A stretch of 64,000 nt of DNA from an uncultured Rhodospirillaceae bacterium (lineage in GTDB: Bacteria > Pseudomonadota > Alphaproteobacteria > CAAGCB01 > CAG-977): the NCBI GenBank assembly GCA_900550445.1, contig URSF01000001.1:87061-151060 (forward strand). The letters are read 5' to 3'. The stretch's first letter is position 1. Each line of letters opens with the position of its first letter. A program made the translations under genes and the position numbers. This document shows, in pieces, positions 25,904 to 35,269 of the stretch. A model generated the notes under the pieces. The model searched no databases. It had not been told where the DNA came from and saw only the letters and a program-made list of their open reading frames with translations.

Positions 25904-26255
25904 TGATTTCCTGTTTTATTTCTCTTAAGGCGTACTTCAGCTCTTTGTATAGCTTTTTATACGCCATGTCTATAGTCGTATAGCGCGCGATAATGACATA
26001 ATCATAACCCGCAACCGCTTCAAGAGGCAGCAAGGCGGCGCACAAAGCTCTTAACCGGCGTTTGGCCCTGTTTCGGCAGACGGCGTTTCCGATTTTTTTT
26101 GACGCCGTATAACCGATTCGGAAAACGGGCGGATTAAAAAAACGTCGTGTTTTAGCCGCCTGTAAAACAAGACCGGACCTCACTGCCTTATACCCGTTAC
26201 GGGTAACGTGAAGAAAATCCGGTCTTTTTTTTATCAGTATCAACTTGTCTGACAT
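25866..26255 (-). CDS. rnpA: Ribonuclease P protein component
   Basis: The 129-residue basic protein has the RnpA signature ASKKIGNAVCRNRAKRRLRAL and the N-terminal IKKRPDFLHVTRNG. It binds RNase P RNA and helps mature tRNA 5' ends. It sits after rpmH as in most bacteria, and its 3' end overlaps the YidD gene by 38 bases. The rnpB RNA is not in this window. Confidence 0.93.
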   Translation of the reverse strand: MSDKLILIKKRPDFLHVTRNGYKAVRSGLVLQAAKTRRFFNPPVFRIGYTASKKIGNAVCRNRAKRRLRALCAALLPLEAVAGYDYVIIARYTTIDMAYKKLYKELKYALREIKQEINDTPTNTGKPAE

Positions 26256-26279
26256 ACCCGCATAGTCCCGCGGGAAAAA

Positions 26280-26414
26280 TTACACGGCCAAACGCTTACG
26301 GCCTTTGCGGCGGCGATTGTTTAAAACCTTGCGTCCGCCGACCGTTGCCATGCGGGTACGAAACCCATGACGGCGAGTCCGGACTATTTTGCTGGGTTGA
26401 TATGTACGTTTCAT
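26280..26414 (-). CDS. rpmH: 50S ribosomal protein L34
   Basis: A 44-residue protein, MKRTYQPSKIVRTRRHGFRT followed by RMATVGGRKVLNNRRRKGRK and RLAV, which is canonical L34. It lies 25 bases upstream of rnpA on the same strand. GGAG lies a few bases before the ATG. It heads the rpmH-rnpA-yidD-yidC-engB operon. Confidence 0.97.
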   Translation of the reverse strand: MKRTYQPSKIVRTRRHGFRTRMATVGGRKVLNNRRRKGRKRLAV

Positions 26415-26449
26415 GGACAACTCCGTTCTTAATCAAATTCGAGTACCCT

Positions 26450-26478
26450 CATATACCCTTTCCATTTATAAGAGTCAA
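26450..26478 (-). promoter_or_regulatory. Promoter of the rpmH operon
   Basis: On the minus strand TTGACT (26478-26473), a 17-base spacer and TATATG (26455-26450) lie 36 bases before the rpmH ATG. Confidence 0.7.
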
Positions 26479-26505
26479 GAAGGGTTTGCTTTTTTTGTAA
26501 AATTT

Positions 26506-27264
26506 TTAACAATGTTCCCGGATAAAACGGCAGACGTCGCCGCAGACTTTGTGTTCCAGGCCGAAATGGGCGCTGTCCGCTTCGGTTAAAACGACAGGCA
26601 TGCGCAATTCTTGCAAAAGGCTGCGGGAAAAATAATCGACCGTTTTCGGGAAAATTTCGTCATGTCTGCCGCGCGCCAGCAAAACGGGAACCGGCGGCAA
26701 AGACAATTCCCGCAGTCTGTCGGCGCCGATAATGCCGGAACCGATGGAAATCAGCCCGCCTAAAAAATCATTGCCGCCGCCGTGCAGTTCGCTGCGAAAT
26801 AACGTCATTTCAAAAGCGGTTATACCTCCCTGCGAAATTCCCGCCAAAAAGCAATCGGACAAATTCAGGCCGTATTCGGTCAGGCGGTTTAAGATAAAAT
26901 GATTCAATAAAGCGGCCGTTTTTTGTATTTCCCCGACGGTTTTCTTTATCAGTCTTTGTTTGTCCGCCGGTGCGTAATACGGCATAAAGGAGCACAGGCG
27001 TCCGTCAAATTCGGATTCCGACAAAGCCCACCACTGCCGGTGATGCGGATCGTCGCCGGGCGGGACAGGAGCCGTGCCGTCCGGGACAAATACGACGGCC
27101 TGTGGGCAGGCGTCTGCCAGTTTCAGGGCAAATTCCATGTTGGATTCGGCGTCGCCCCGATACCCGTGCAGCAGGACGATCATTTTGCGGACAGGGACTT
27201 TTGCCGGTTTGATTTCCAGTCCCGTCAATGTGTCTTTAGTCCAGGAAAAAATTTGTTTTTCCAT
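26506..27264 (-). CDS. Alpha/beta hydrolase, phospholipase/carboxylesterase type
   Basis: The 252-residue protein has the nucleophile elbow AGISQGG. The oxyanion region is LLHGYRGDAESN, and the acid and base fall in RGRHDEIFP and AHFGLEH. This resembles the Abhydrolase_2 (YpfH/acyl-protein thioesterase) group acting on esters. It is monocistronic and shares a gap with the divergent DtxR-type regulator. The substrate is unknown. Confidence 0.8.
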   Translation of the reverse strand: MEKQIFSWTKDTLTGLEIKPAKVPVRKMIVLLHGYRGDAESNMEFALKLADACPQAVVFVPDGTAPVPPGDDPHHRQWWALSESEFDGRLCSFMPYYAPADKQRLIKKTVGEIQKTAALLNHFILNRLTEYGLNLSDCFLAGISQGGITAFEMTLFRSELHGGGNDFLGGLISIGSGIIGADRLRELSLPPVPVLLARGRHDEIFPKTVDYFSRSLLQELRMPVVLTEADSAHFGLEHKVCGDVCRFIREHC

Positions 27265-27315
27265 TTTCGGTTATTCCCGTTTGTTGTCGTTTTTCAGAAT
27301 ATGCCGGCGGATTTC

Positions 27316-27345
27316 TTGACTTTTAAAATGCGTTTTGAGTATGCT
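27316..27345 (+). promoter_or_regulatory. Promoter of the DtxR-type regulator
   Basis: TTGACT (27316-27321), 18 bases, TATGCT (27340-27345) lie 25 bases before the chosen ATG at 27371. This argues against the longer frame starting at 27335. Confidence 0.6.
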
Positions 27346-27370
27346 TGAACAGCAAAAAAAGGAAAAAATC

Positions 27371-28030
27371 ATGACGGCAGTCACTTCGCGGCTGGAAGAT
27401 TACCTGGAGGCTTTGTTCCATCTGGAAACCACCGGCAGCAAACAAACAGTAACAGCTTTGGCCGAAAATTTAAAGCTGACAAAAGGCACCATTGCGACCG
27501 TTATTAAAAAAATGGCGGAACAGGAACTGGTTTGGCATGAATCTTACGGTGCGATCCGCCTGACGCCGAAAGGCCGCCGGATCGGCTGGCAGGTTTATAT
27601 GAAGCATGAACGGCTGACGTCTTTTTTTCACGATTTTCTGGGGCAGGACGCCGCGCGTTCCGAAGAAATCGCCTGTCTGATCGAACATCATCTGGACGGG
27701 GCGGCGGCAAACAGGTTCTTTAACCTGATTGATTTTCTGCAAGCGGCGCAGGCCGATCAAAAAGAATGGACACGGGAACTGTTTTTATCTTTGAATCACG
27801 CGGGACGGTTGCCGGCGCCGTTGACTTTGGAAACTGTCGGGCGGGGACGGGTCTGCCGTTTGTCCGGCAGCGCGGAAACCAATCAAAGACTGGCCGCGAA
27901 GGGAATTGTTTCCGGCTGCCGCCTGAATGTTGCTGCGTTTGATGAACAGAACGGCCGGTATACCGTTGAAATAAACGGGCAAAAGGTCATTTTGGATTCT
28001 GCCGACGCCGCTACCGTCTGGATTGTTTGA
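27371..28030 (+). CDS. DtxR/MntR-family metalloregulator
   Basis: The 219-residue regulator has a winged helix (VTALAENLKLTKGTIATVIKKM). The dimerisation/metal domain follows with KHERLTSFFHDFLG and the ligand-bearing IACLIEHHLDG. A C-terminal FeoA/SH3-like domain (RLAAKGIVSGCRLNV) completes it. Such proteins sense Fe(II) or Mn(II) and repress uptake genes. The Cys-Glu-His ligand set in CLIEHH is kept, but some accessory-site ligands of DtxR appear replaced, so metal specificity is open. Confidence 0.8.
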   Translation: MTAVTSRLEDYLEALFHLETTGSKQTVTALAENLKLTKGTIATVIKKMAEQELVWHESYGAIRLTPKGRRIGWQVYMKHERLTSFFHDFLGQDAARSEEIACLIEHHLDGAAANRFFNLIDFLQAAQADQKEWTRELFLSLNHAGRLPAPLTLETVGRGRVCRLSGSAETNQRLAAKGIVSGCRLNVAAFDEQNGRYTVEINGQKVILDSADAATVWIV

Positions 28031-28038
28031 CGTATCGG

Positions 28039-29163
28039 TTATTTTTTCGTTTCTTTTTTCTTTTTGGCCGCCGATGCTTTTTTCGGCGGCGCTTTTTTAA
28101 CCGCGGTTTTTTTGGGCTTGGCCGGTTCGGCCGCTTTTTCTTCGGGAAGCGACAGGAACGGCAGCAAAGCGGAAACGGTTTCTTCCGGCATTTGATAAAG
28201 CCATTTTGAATGGCGTTTTTCCAATTCGGCAGCTTCTGCTTTTACTTTTGCGTCCGCGTTGGCCGCGGGCGCGAACGAAACGGCGGCAAACGGTTTTGAG
28301 TCCACCAGATAGAAAAAGAGATAAATATTTAACCCGTCGAAGGTTTCGATAAAAGCTGATGAAAACGGCGTTTCTTCAGCCAGATCTCCGGGGCGAACTG
28401 CGACGTCTTCAAAATCGAAAGCTGTCAGAGCGTTTTCCATTTTTTCAATAAAATCCGCGGAAATGATAAAATGGCCGTCAGATAAGAACGAAGGCTGCAT
28501 CGCCATCGCCGGCGCCGTGCGTTTGTAAACGGCTTCGCGCGTTTTTGTGCCGTCCACGATCGTTATGGACGACGTTCTGCCTTTGACCAGCGGCAGCAGC
28601 CGCACGGCCAGCCATGAACGCATATCCCCCGTAACGTCTACATTGCCCCGGACCAGCCAGGATTGTGCGTCATCGGGAAAACGGACAAAGTATCCCTGTC
28701 CGTTCCAGGAAATACCGTTCGTCTGTTTGCCGACCAGCAGACGGGTCAGCGGATTACCTTCGTTTGTCAGCAAAGTAACCAGATAAGATCCGGATTTTTC
28801 ATTCATGTTGTCTTCGACCCGCAGATCGGAATAAAACTCGGGCAGAGCCGTTTTCGGTTCTATTTTTTCCAAACCGGCCAGACCGATCAGGACATTTCTG
28901 ATTCTTTCCTTGTCGGCAGGATAGCCGTCGGCTTCAACCAAAGTCCAACTGCCGGCGCCATCGCGCAGAAATGTCATTGTTTTACCGCCGTGTTCAATGG
29001 AAACGGCTTCGATGTCGTTGATTTTTTCCATTAATCCGGGAATCAGAGGTTGGCCGAAAAAAGTGCCGGCGGAATATTCCGGCGTTAAAATCCAGACACT
29101 TAATGCTGCTGCAAAAGCAATGACCGCAGCCGTCAGGAGTTTATAAAAAGAACGCGGGTGCAT
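28039..29163 (-). CDS. DUF4340-like membrane-anchored protein
   Basis: The 374-residue protein has one N-terminal transmembrane helix (LLTAAVIAFAAALSVWIL). A repeated DUF4340 beta-rich periplasmic region includes VSIEHGGKTMTFLRDGAGSW. The C-terminal tail is rich in Lys, Ala and Pro. It is the last gene of the GldA/GldF/GldG-type ABC operon, where DUF4340 proteins commonly occur. The role is unknown; an auxiliary extracytoplasmic subunit is inferred. Confidence 0.75.
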   Translation of the reverse strand: MHPRSFYKLLTAAVIAFAAALSVWILTPEYSAGTFFGQPLIPGLMEKINDIEAVSIEHGGKTMTFLRDGAGSWTLVEADGYPADKERIRNVLIGLAGLEKIEPKTALPEFYSDLRVEDNMNEKSGSYLVTLLTNEGNPLTRLLVGKQTNGISWNGQGYFVRFPDDAQSWLVRGNVDVTGDMRSWLAVRLLPLVKGRTSSITIVDGTKTREAVYKRTAPAMAMQPSFLSDGHFIISADFIEKMENALTAFDFEDVAVRPGDLAEETPFSSAFIETFDGLNIYLFFYLVDSKPFAAVSFAPAANADAKVKAEAAELEKRHSKWLYQMPEETVSALLPFLSLPEEKAAEPAKPKKTAVKKAPPKKASAAKKKKETKK

Positions 29164-29174
29164 GGCTTTTCTCC

Positions 29175-31067
29175 TTACCTTGACTGCGATCGTCTGGCCC
29201 GTCTGCGCCAGGCGACGAATAAAGCTGTCATAACCAGCAACGCCGGAACAAAGACGACATTTAATAAAATCACCGTTGACTGCAAAGCGAGAATGTCCCG
29301 GGTAAGGACATTTTGAACAGACCGCAGCGCCGCGCGCAGCATAATGATGCGTTCCTGCAGAGCTTGAATTTCGGTTTTGTCTTCGCGTGATAAAATGTCG
29401 CTGTTTTCACCGGAAGATTGCCGTGTCAGTTCTTTTAACCGCAGCTGCGCCGTCTGCAGTTCGCCGAACAGCAGAGCTTCCTGTTCGCGGTATTGTCTGC
29501 CCGCGTTCAGGGCAAGAGTTTCAATAACCGTAAAGGGGCGGCGCCATTCGGCCTTTGAACGCAGATCTATCAAAGAGGCTGCGCCGCTGAGGTTGTCCAG
29601 CGCGTTGACGATTAAATCGGCGTTGCCCGCAAACGGATACAGCTGTTCAACGCCCAGCGCGTTTGATTTCGTCGTCCAAAATTTGTCGGCCAGAAAATCG
29701 CTGTCGGCAATTAAAATAATGTTGACGGGGGCGGCGGCTTTTTCAATATGCGCTTCGGGTCTTTGTTTTAAAAAGTTGCGCGTCGGCGCTTTATCGAAAG
29801 CGCTGTTCGGCGTTCCTTTGATCCGCAGTCCCAAAATCATGTTTTTTCCGCCGGGAGTGAAATTGCGCAGCATGGCGGCCGGATCCGGTGTTAATCCCTG
29901 AATGGTTTGCAGCAGTTCCGATTCCTTTGAGGAAAAAATCAGCGGCGTTATCGTCAGATTTTCATTTTTTTTGATCACGTTAAACGTGCCCGCGTACGCC
30001 AGATTAACTGTACTGATCGCACTGGTGACCGGATCTTCGGGGCTGAGGTAATTTTCGTTGACTGCCAGCCAGGGCGGAAATTTTGTCTGCATTGACTTGC
30101 CGTCTTCGTTATGGGTTACGGTGCGCGCCAGTGTTGTGTCGGCGACAAAATGCGACGTATCAAAGGAAATTCCCCAGTTTGTCAACAGCTTGTCTATATC
30201 CGGCCGGATTGAATAGGGAACTTCGCCCAAAGCGACTTCCGTTTCCGAAAACGGATCAATCAGCACCAGCATATTGCCGCCGCGCATAATATATTGGTCA
30301 ATCGCATACAGTGTTTCTTCATTGAATTTTTTGGGATTGACCAGCATTAAAACGTCAATGTCCGGCGGAATATCCAGCGTCTGGCGGGAAATGAAACGAA
30401 CGTTAAAAATATCGCGCACGACATTCATTACTGCCCAGCGCGGGTGGTATTTCGGATACATCAGCTGCGGTTCGCCGCGTCCGTCGATCGGCAGCGTGCT
30501 GATAATGCCGATCGTCGGCCGTTTCGCGCGCGTTAAATCGGTTAAATACTTTGTAATGTCGTATTCCAAAAAACGTTCGCGCGACGGATCCAGCAGCGCG
30601 ATCGTCCGTCTGCGGTCGGACGAATTGGAAATCGTCAGGCCGAAATAAACATATTCGGACGAATTACCGACGGGAATACCCTTCAGCCCGTAAGTCAGAG
30701 CTTCGTCTTCTTTTCCGGAAAACGGTTCGGGATCAATAACTTCCAGCTTTATTTTGCCATCGGACGCCGAAGCGTACTGTTCCAGAAGTTCAATGACGCG
30801 GACGGAATAAGTCGCGTGTATCTGCGATACTTTTGCCAGTTTATTTGACAGATAAAAGCGGATTGTGATCGGTTCCCTGATCTGATCAATGGCGCGCAGA
30901 GATCCTTCCGACAGCGAATACAGTTTCGCCTGTGTCAAATCCAGACGATAGTTTTTTAACGTAAATGCGGCGATGATGTTGATGCTGAAAAACAAAATAA
31001 CGGCCAGGATCAATCCCAAAACGCCTAACGTGCTTCTATCCAGATCGGCTATTTTTTTCATTATCAA
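29175..31067 (-). CDS. GldG-like ABC auxiliary protein
   Basis: The 630-residue protein has a transmembrane helix at each end (LGVLGLILAVILFFSINIIAAF and VILLNVVFVPALLVMTALFV). Between them is the ABC_transp_aux/GldG extracytoplasmic domain (IGIISTLPIDGRGE, VLMLVNPKKFNEETLYAIDQ, GGNMLVLIDPFSE). A C-terminal coiled-coil precedes the last helix. Its start overlaps the permease stop by 4 bases. In Bacteroidetes GldG works with GldA/GldF in gliding; in proteobacteria the function is not established. Confidence 0.85.
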   Translation of the reverse strand: MIMKKIADLDRSTLGVLGLILAVILFFSINIIAAFTLKNYRLDLTQAKLYSLSEGSLRAIDQIREPITIRFYLSNKLAKVSQIHATYSVRVIELLEQYASASDGKIKLEVIDPEPFSGKEDEALTYGLKGIPVGNSSEYVYFGLTISNSSDRRRTIALLDPSRERFLEYDITKYLTDLTRAKRPTIGIISTLPIDGRGEPQLMYPKYHPRWAVMNVVRDIFNVRFISRQTLDIPPDIDVLMLVNPKKFNEETLYAIDQYIMRGGNMLVLIDPFSETEVALGEVPYSIRPDIDKLLTNWGISFDTSHFVADTTLARTVTHNEDGKSMQTKFPPWLAVNENYLSPEDPVTSAISTVNLAYAGTFNVIKKNENLTITPLIFSSKESELLQTIQGLTPDPAAMLRNFTPGGKNMILGLRIKGTPNSAFDKAPTRNFLKQRPEAHIEKAAAPVNIILIADSDFLADKFWTTKSNALGVEQLYPFAGNADLIVNALDNLSGAASLIDLRSKAEWRRPFTVIETLALNAGRQYREQEALLFGELQTAQLRLKELTRQSSGENSDILSREDKTEIQALQERIIMLRAALRSVQNVLTRDILALQSTVILLNVVFVPALLVMTALFVAWRRRARRSQSR

Positions 31068-31798
31068 ACCGCCTTTTTATGATCAAGCACAATCACTGTT
31101 GCAAACAGGAATACGCCTGAAAAAGAAATAAAGAACAGCAAGTCGCGCACGTCCAGCACGCCGCGGGTCAGTGAAAGAAAGTGGATCAGGAAACCGAACG
31201 ATTGAAACAGTTTCATGACCTTTTCGGTGGCGACGCCGGAAAACAGGTTGATCAAAGCGTCGGATCCCAGAAAAGTCAGCATCAGACAGGCCATCATGGC
31301 CGAAACAAAAGCGATAATCTGGCTTTTGGTACAAGCGGAAACGCATGAACCGACGGATAAAAACGTACCCGCGATTAAAAAACTGGCCAGATAGCTCATC
31401 AAAATAACGCCGTTATCCGGAGTGCCCAGATAATTGACGGTCAGCCACATCGGCAGCGTTAAAAGCAATGCGATGCCGACAAAGGCCCACGCCGCGAAAA
31501 ATTTTCCCAAGACAAGCTCGCCGGTGGAAACAGGCAGAGTCATCAGCATTTCGATTGTTCCGCTGCGCCGTTCTTCGGCCCACATGCGCATGGAAACGGC
31601 GGGAATCAGAAAAACGTACAGCCAAGGGTGAAACAGGAAAAAAGACTGCAAATCAGCCTGTCCGCGTCCGAAAAAGTCGCCGGCGTAAAAGGTCAGAAGA
31701 CCGGACAAAGAAACAAAAATCATCAGGAAAATCCATGCTACCGGCGTCGTAAAGTAGCTGGCAAATTCGCGTTTCGTCAAAACAAATAAAGCTTTCAT
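31064..31798 (-). CDS. GldF-like ABC-2 permease
   Basis: The 244-residue protein has six hydrophobic helices of the ABC-2 membrane type (WIFLMIFVSLSGLLTFYAG, MRMWAEERRSGTIEMLMTLPV, LVLGKFFAAWAFVGIALLLTL). The EERRSGTIE turn is typical of GldF/NosY-like permeases. It overlaps the ATPase gene by 4 bases and GldG by 4 bases, a tightly coupled operon. Confidence 0.88.
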   Translation of the reverse strand: MKALFVLTKREFASYFTTPVAWIFLMIFVSLSGLLTFYAGDFFGRGQADLQSFFLFHPWLYVFLIPAVSMRMWAEERRSGTIEMLMTLPVSTGELVLGKFFAAWAFVGIALLLTLPMWLTVNYLGTPDNGVILMSYLASFLIAGTFLSVGSCVSACTKSQIIAFVSAMMACLMLTFLGSDALINLFSGVATEKVMKLFQSFGFLIHFLSLTRGVLDVRDLLFFISFSGVFLFATVIVLDHKKAV

Positions 31799-32754
31799 GC
31801 GTTCGGATCCTTCAGTTCCCGGTCCGGGGAGGTAAAGGCGTAAAAGACTTCTTCCAGCCGTCCTTTTTCAATAAACATATCCAAAATTTTAATATCCTGC
31901 CGGCGCAAAGCTTCAACCACATCGGCCGTAACGGATTCCCGTTCTTTGGGGATCAGGGTAAACAGGAACGCTTCGCCGGATTCCTGTTTGACGTCCGTTA
32001 CCGTAATTTGCGGCATTTCGTTAAAAACGGTCTGCGCCCGTTCGCGCTGGTAAGAAGCAATCAAAACAAATAAAGTCTGATGCGTTTCTGATAAACTGAT
32101 CAGTGCGCGCGGCGTATCGTCCAGAACGATTTTTCCTTTATCAATAATAACGGCGCGCGAACACATCGCTTCGACTTCTTCCAGCACATGCGTGGAAATG
32201 ATAATGGATTTGTCCTTTTGCAGATCGCGGATCAACATTCTGATTTCGCGTTTCTGATTTGGATCCAGTCCTTCGGTCGGTTCGTCCAAAATTAAAACGG
32301 CCGGATCGTGAACCAGCGCCTGCGCCAGTCCGACGCGGCGCTTGTATCCTTTGGACAGCGTATCGATCGGCTGGTATAAAACGTTGGACAGCGATATGTC
32401 GGCAACGACTTTTTCAACGGCTTTTTCTTTCGCCGAACCGGATAATCCCCGCGCTTCGGCGATAAAGTTTAAAAATGACAGAACCGTCATGTCGTTATAA
32501 GAGGACGCAACCTCCGGCATATAGCCGATATGGCGTTTGACTTCAACCGGGTTTTCGGCGACGTCGTAACCGCAGACCGTGATTTTGCCTGCGCTGGGCG
32601 TTAAAAAACCGGAAATCATACGCATGGTCGTTGTCTTCCCCGCGCCGTTCGGTCCCAAAAATCCCAAAACCTGTCCTTTGGGAACCGTCATTGACAGATT
32701 GTCGACGGCGACGAAGGAACCGAATTTCCGCGTGACGTTTTCCAGTGTAATCAT
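31795..32754 (-). CDS. GldA-like ABC ATPase
   Basis: The 319-residue ATPase has Walker A FLGPNGAGKTTTMRMI, a Q-loop region GYMPEVASSY, signature LSKGYKRRVGLAQAL and Walker B AVLILDEPTEGLDP. A C-terminal regulatory extension of about 90 residues is typical of CcmA/GldA-type ATPases. It is first in the four-gene operon and would energise the GldF-like permease. Confidence 0.92.
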   Translation of the reverse strand: MITLENVTRKFGSFVAVDNLSMTVPKGQVLGFLGPNGAGKTTTMRMISGFLTPSAGKITVCGYDVAENPVEVKRHIGYMPEVASSYNDMTVLSFLNFIAEARGLSGSAKEKAVEKVVADISLSNVLYQPIDTLSKGYKRRVGLAQALVHDPAVLILDEPTEGLDPNQKREIRMLIRDLQKDKSIIISTHVLEEVEAMCSRAVIIDKGKIVLDDTPRALISLSETHQTLFVLIASYQRERAQTVFNEMPQITVTDVKQESGEAFLFTLIPKERESVTADVVEALRRQDIKILDMFIEKGRLEEVFYAFTSPDRELKDPNA

Positions 32755-32936
32755 TGACGATCCTGAAAAAATAAAAAAACCTTTTTACAGAGTATAACTG
32801 CTTTTTTAAAAACTCAAGCCTTTCTGCCGGGAAAGGCAAATAAAAACGTTTGACTCGGTTTAAATACATTGATTAGTATAACCGCGGATACCGTGTTTTT
32901 TTAAGATTGAACGGTATTCTGTCGGGTCCGTTGCCG

Positions 32937-32957
32937 CCTGCGAAATGGGTTCGCAGG
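32937..32957 (+). promoter_or_regulatory. Hairpin in the TonB-receptor leader
   Basis: CCTGCGAA, ATGGG, TTCGCAGG is a perfect 8-bp hairpin 36 bases before the receptor ATG. Without a T run it is not a terminator. It does not match the cobalamin riboswitch core. A translational or processing role is possible. Confidence 0.4.
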
Positions 32958-32993
32958 GTTGATGCCGCCATAACCGAACAAATAGGATAGAAA

Positions 32994-35255
32994 ATGAAAA
33001 AAGTACTTCTTTTTTCTGCTTCAATCTTAGCTTTGGGCGTCAGTCCGTCTTTTGCGCAGACCGCAGGGTCTGTTTCAAAGGCTGCCGCGCCGCAGGCTGT
33101 TGATCAGGCAGAAATTAATCAAAATTCAAATAACAATATTTTCAGACTGGGCGAAATTGCCGTTTCCGTTGTCGACGATACGACGCAGGTCGGGTCGCGC
33201 ACAACCGTAACGGCTGAAGAAATTTCCGCCTATACGGATTCCAATACGCTGGAAAAGGCGTTGAATCTGCTGCCGTCGGTGACGGAAACGCAGGTCGGGC
33301 GCAGAAATGAAAAATCCGTTTCAATCCGCGGGTTTGAAATGCGGCAGATTGCCGTCATGGTTGACGGCGTGCAATCCGCCATGCCGTATGATTATTATCC
33401 TGATTTGCAGACTTATACGACGGGGTCTTTGTCGGAAATTCAGGTTTCCAAAGGCTTGAGCTCCGTTCTGGCCGGGCCGAACACGATGGGCGGGATCATC
33501 AATATGGTCACGAAACGCCCCGAAAAGAAAATCGAAGGCAACTTAAGCGTGACTGCCAAGTTCGGCAACTCCGGAGCTTATAACGGCATTCTGACGTCAG
33601 GTAATGTCGGTACCAATCAGGGCAACTGGTATTTGCAGGCCGGCGCGACATACAACGATATCAACCGTTGGTCGGTTTCCGATAACTATTCGCCGGTGCA
33701 AAATACGGGAAATCATTTTTTTCAGGCGGGAAAAGATTATTATTTCCCCTTGGTAAATGAAAACGGCGGATTCCGTGACGGTTCTTCTTCTCAGGCCGAA
33801 GCCGCCAATATCAAACTGGGCTTTACGCCGAACGAAACGGACGAATATGTGATCGCCTACAATTATTCCAATATGGAATACGATATACCGGTCTATGCAG
33901 GTCAATCTTATACATCTATGGCGGGATCTAGACCGACTGATGACGAAAAATTAGCTTATCAGTTGACGAAACCGTTTTACAGATCTTATCCGTATTATAA
34001 AAAGCAAACGATCTATTCTTTGACGAATACGGCTTTGGGCGATACGGGATACGTTAAAACGCGTTTGTTCTACGATACGTTCAAAAACCGCATGGACAGT
34101 CTTGAGTTTGCCGATGCGACATTGACGACAATGCGCAATGAAAGCGGTTTCCCGTCGCTGTTTAATGATTATGATTTCGGCGGCAGTGTGGAAACGGGCG
34201 CGGATCTGTTTAAAGACAACACGACCAAGATCGCGTTCCATTACCGCAAAGACGTTCACCGTTCCAAAGAATTGGGTGATGACGACTGGTCTCGGGTTGC
34301 GGACGACACCTATTCGGTGGCTTTGGAAAATACGTGGCACGCCAATGAAAAAACGGACGTGATTGTCGGCGCTTCTTACGATTGGTTGCGTGTTTCAACG
34401 GTAAAAAATGTTGAAGATCATAATGATGATCTGATAACGGATTATCGTGTCAACGATAATGTGCTTAATCCGATGGCAGCCGTGCGGTATCATTACAGTG
34501 ACGAAGGAACCGTTTATGCGGGTGTGGCGCAAAAGTCCCGTTTTGCAACGCAGAAATCGCGTTTCGGCACCAGAACGGGGAACGGAACAGGGATCCCCAA
34601 TCCGGATTTAAAAGCCGAAAAGGCCGTTAATTATGAAATCGGCGTGTCCGATACCGTCGGCAATGTGACTTTTGATGCGGCCGCGTTTTATACGGACGTG
34701 CGCGACACAAATCTGGAAGTCGTTGTCGAACAGGGCGGAAATTCCTATTATCAGACGCAAAACTTCGGCAAATCGCGCGTTTACGGTCTGGAACTGGCTT
34801 CTGTCATTAATATGGCGGATTCTTTCGATCTGGGACTGGCTTACACCTACATGGAAAAAGAACTGCGCAGTTCGATTGCCAAAGCCGAAGATTTAAAGCC
34901 GACAAACGTACCCAGGCACAAACTGACGGTTTACGGCGATTGGCGTGTTGCGGAAGGATTAAACATTATTCCGAAAGTGGAAGCTTATTCGTCGCGTTAT
35001 TCGACGCTGGGCGGAAACAATATGGTCAACGGCGCGGTCAGAACATCGGGCAAACCCGGAACGGGCATCGACATGCGGGACGGCACGAAGATCGGCGGTT
35101 TCGCAACGGCGGGGCTGAAAGTGAAATACCAGCCGTTTGACGCTCTTGAAATTTCCGCCGGCGTTGACAATATCTTTGACAAAAACTACCAGTTGGCGGA
35201 AGGATATCCGGAAGAAGGACGCAACTATTTCCTGACGCTGACGACCAAGTTTTAA
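32994..35255 (+). CDS. TonB-dependent outer-membrane receptor
   Basis: The 753-residue receptor has a signal peptide ending at SPSFAQ. A TonB-box-like segment (LGEIAVSVVDD) precedes a plug domain (residues about 60-175 with VSIRGFEMRQIAVMVDGVQ and GPNTMGGIINMVTKRP). A 22-strand beta barrel ends in the canonical final Phe (YFLTLTTKF). IFDKNYQLAEGYPEEGRNY is the usual penultimate motif of siderophore/metal receptors. The ligand is unknown; iron chelates are likely given the TonB gene next door. Confidence 0.92.
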   Translation: MKKVLLFSASILALGVSPSFAQTAGSVSKAAAPQAVDQAEINQNSNNNIFRLGEIAVSVVDDTTQVGSRTTVTAEEISAYTDSNTLEKALNLLPSVTETQVGRRNEKSVSIRGFEMRQIAVMVDGVQSAMPYDYYPDLQTYTTGSLSEIQVSKGLSSVLAGPNTMGGIINMVTKRPEKKIEGNLSVTAKFGNSGAYNGILTSGNVGTNQGNWYLQAGATYNDINRWSVSDNYSPVQNTGNHFFQAGKDYYFPLVNENGGFRDGSSSQAEAANIKLGFTPNETDEYVIAYNYSNMEYDIPVYAGQSYTSMAGSRPTDDEKLAYQLTKPFYRSYPYYKKQTIYSLTNTALGDTGYVKTRLFYDTFKNRMDSLEFADATLTTMRNESGFPSLFNDYDFGGSVETGADLFKDNTTKIAFHYRKDVHRSKELGDDDWSRVADDTYSVALENTWHANEKTDVIVGASYDWLRVSTVKNVEDHNDDLITDYRVNDNVLNPMAAVRYHYSDEGTVYAGVAQKSRFATQKSRFGTRTGNGTGIPNPDLKAEKAVNYEIGVSDTVGNVTFDAAAFYTDVRDTNLEVVVEQGGNSYYQTQNFGKSRVYGLELASVINMADSFDLGLAYTYMEKELRSSIAKAEDLKPTNVPRHKLTVYGDWRVAEGLNIIPKVEAYSSRYSTLGGNNMVNGAVRTSGKPGTGIDMRDGTKIGGFATAGLKVKYQPFDALEISAGVDNIFDKNYQLAEGYPEEGRNYFLTLTTKF

Positions 35256-35269
35256 AAAAGGAATAATAC

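Noticed and set aside
32881..32993. Cobalamin riboswitch before the TonB receptor
   Set aside because: The conserved B12-box and core sequences are not present; only a simple hairpin is seen.
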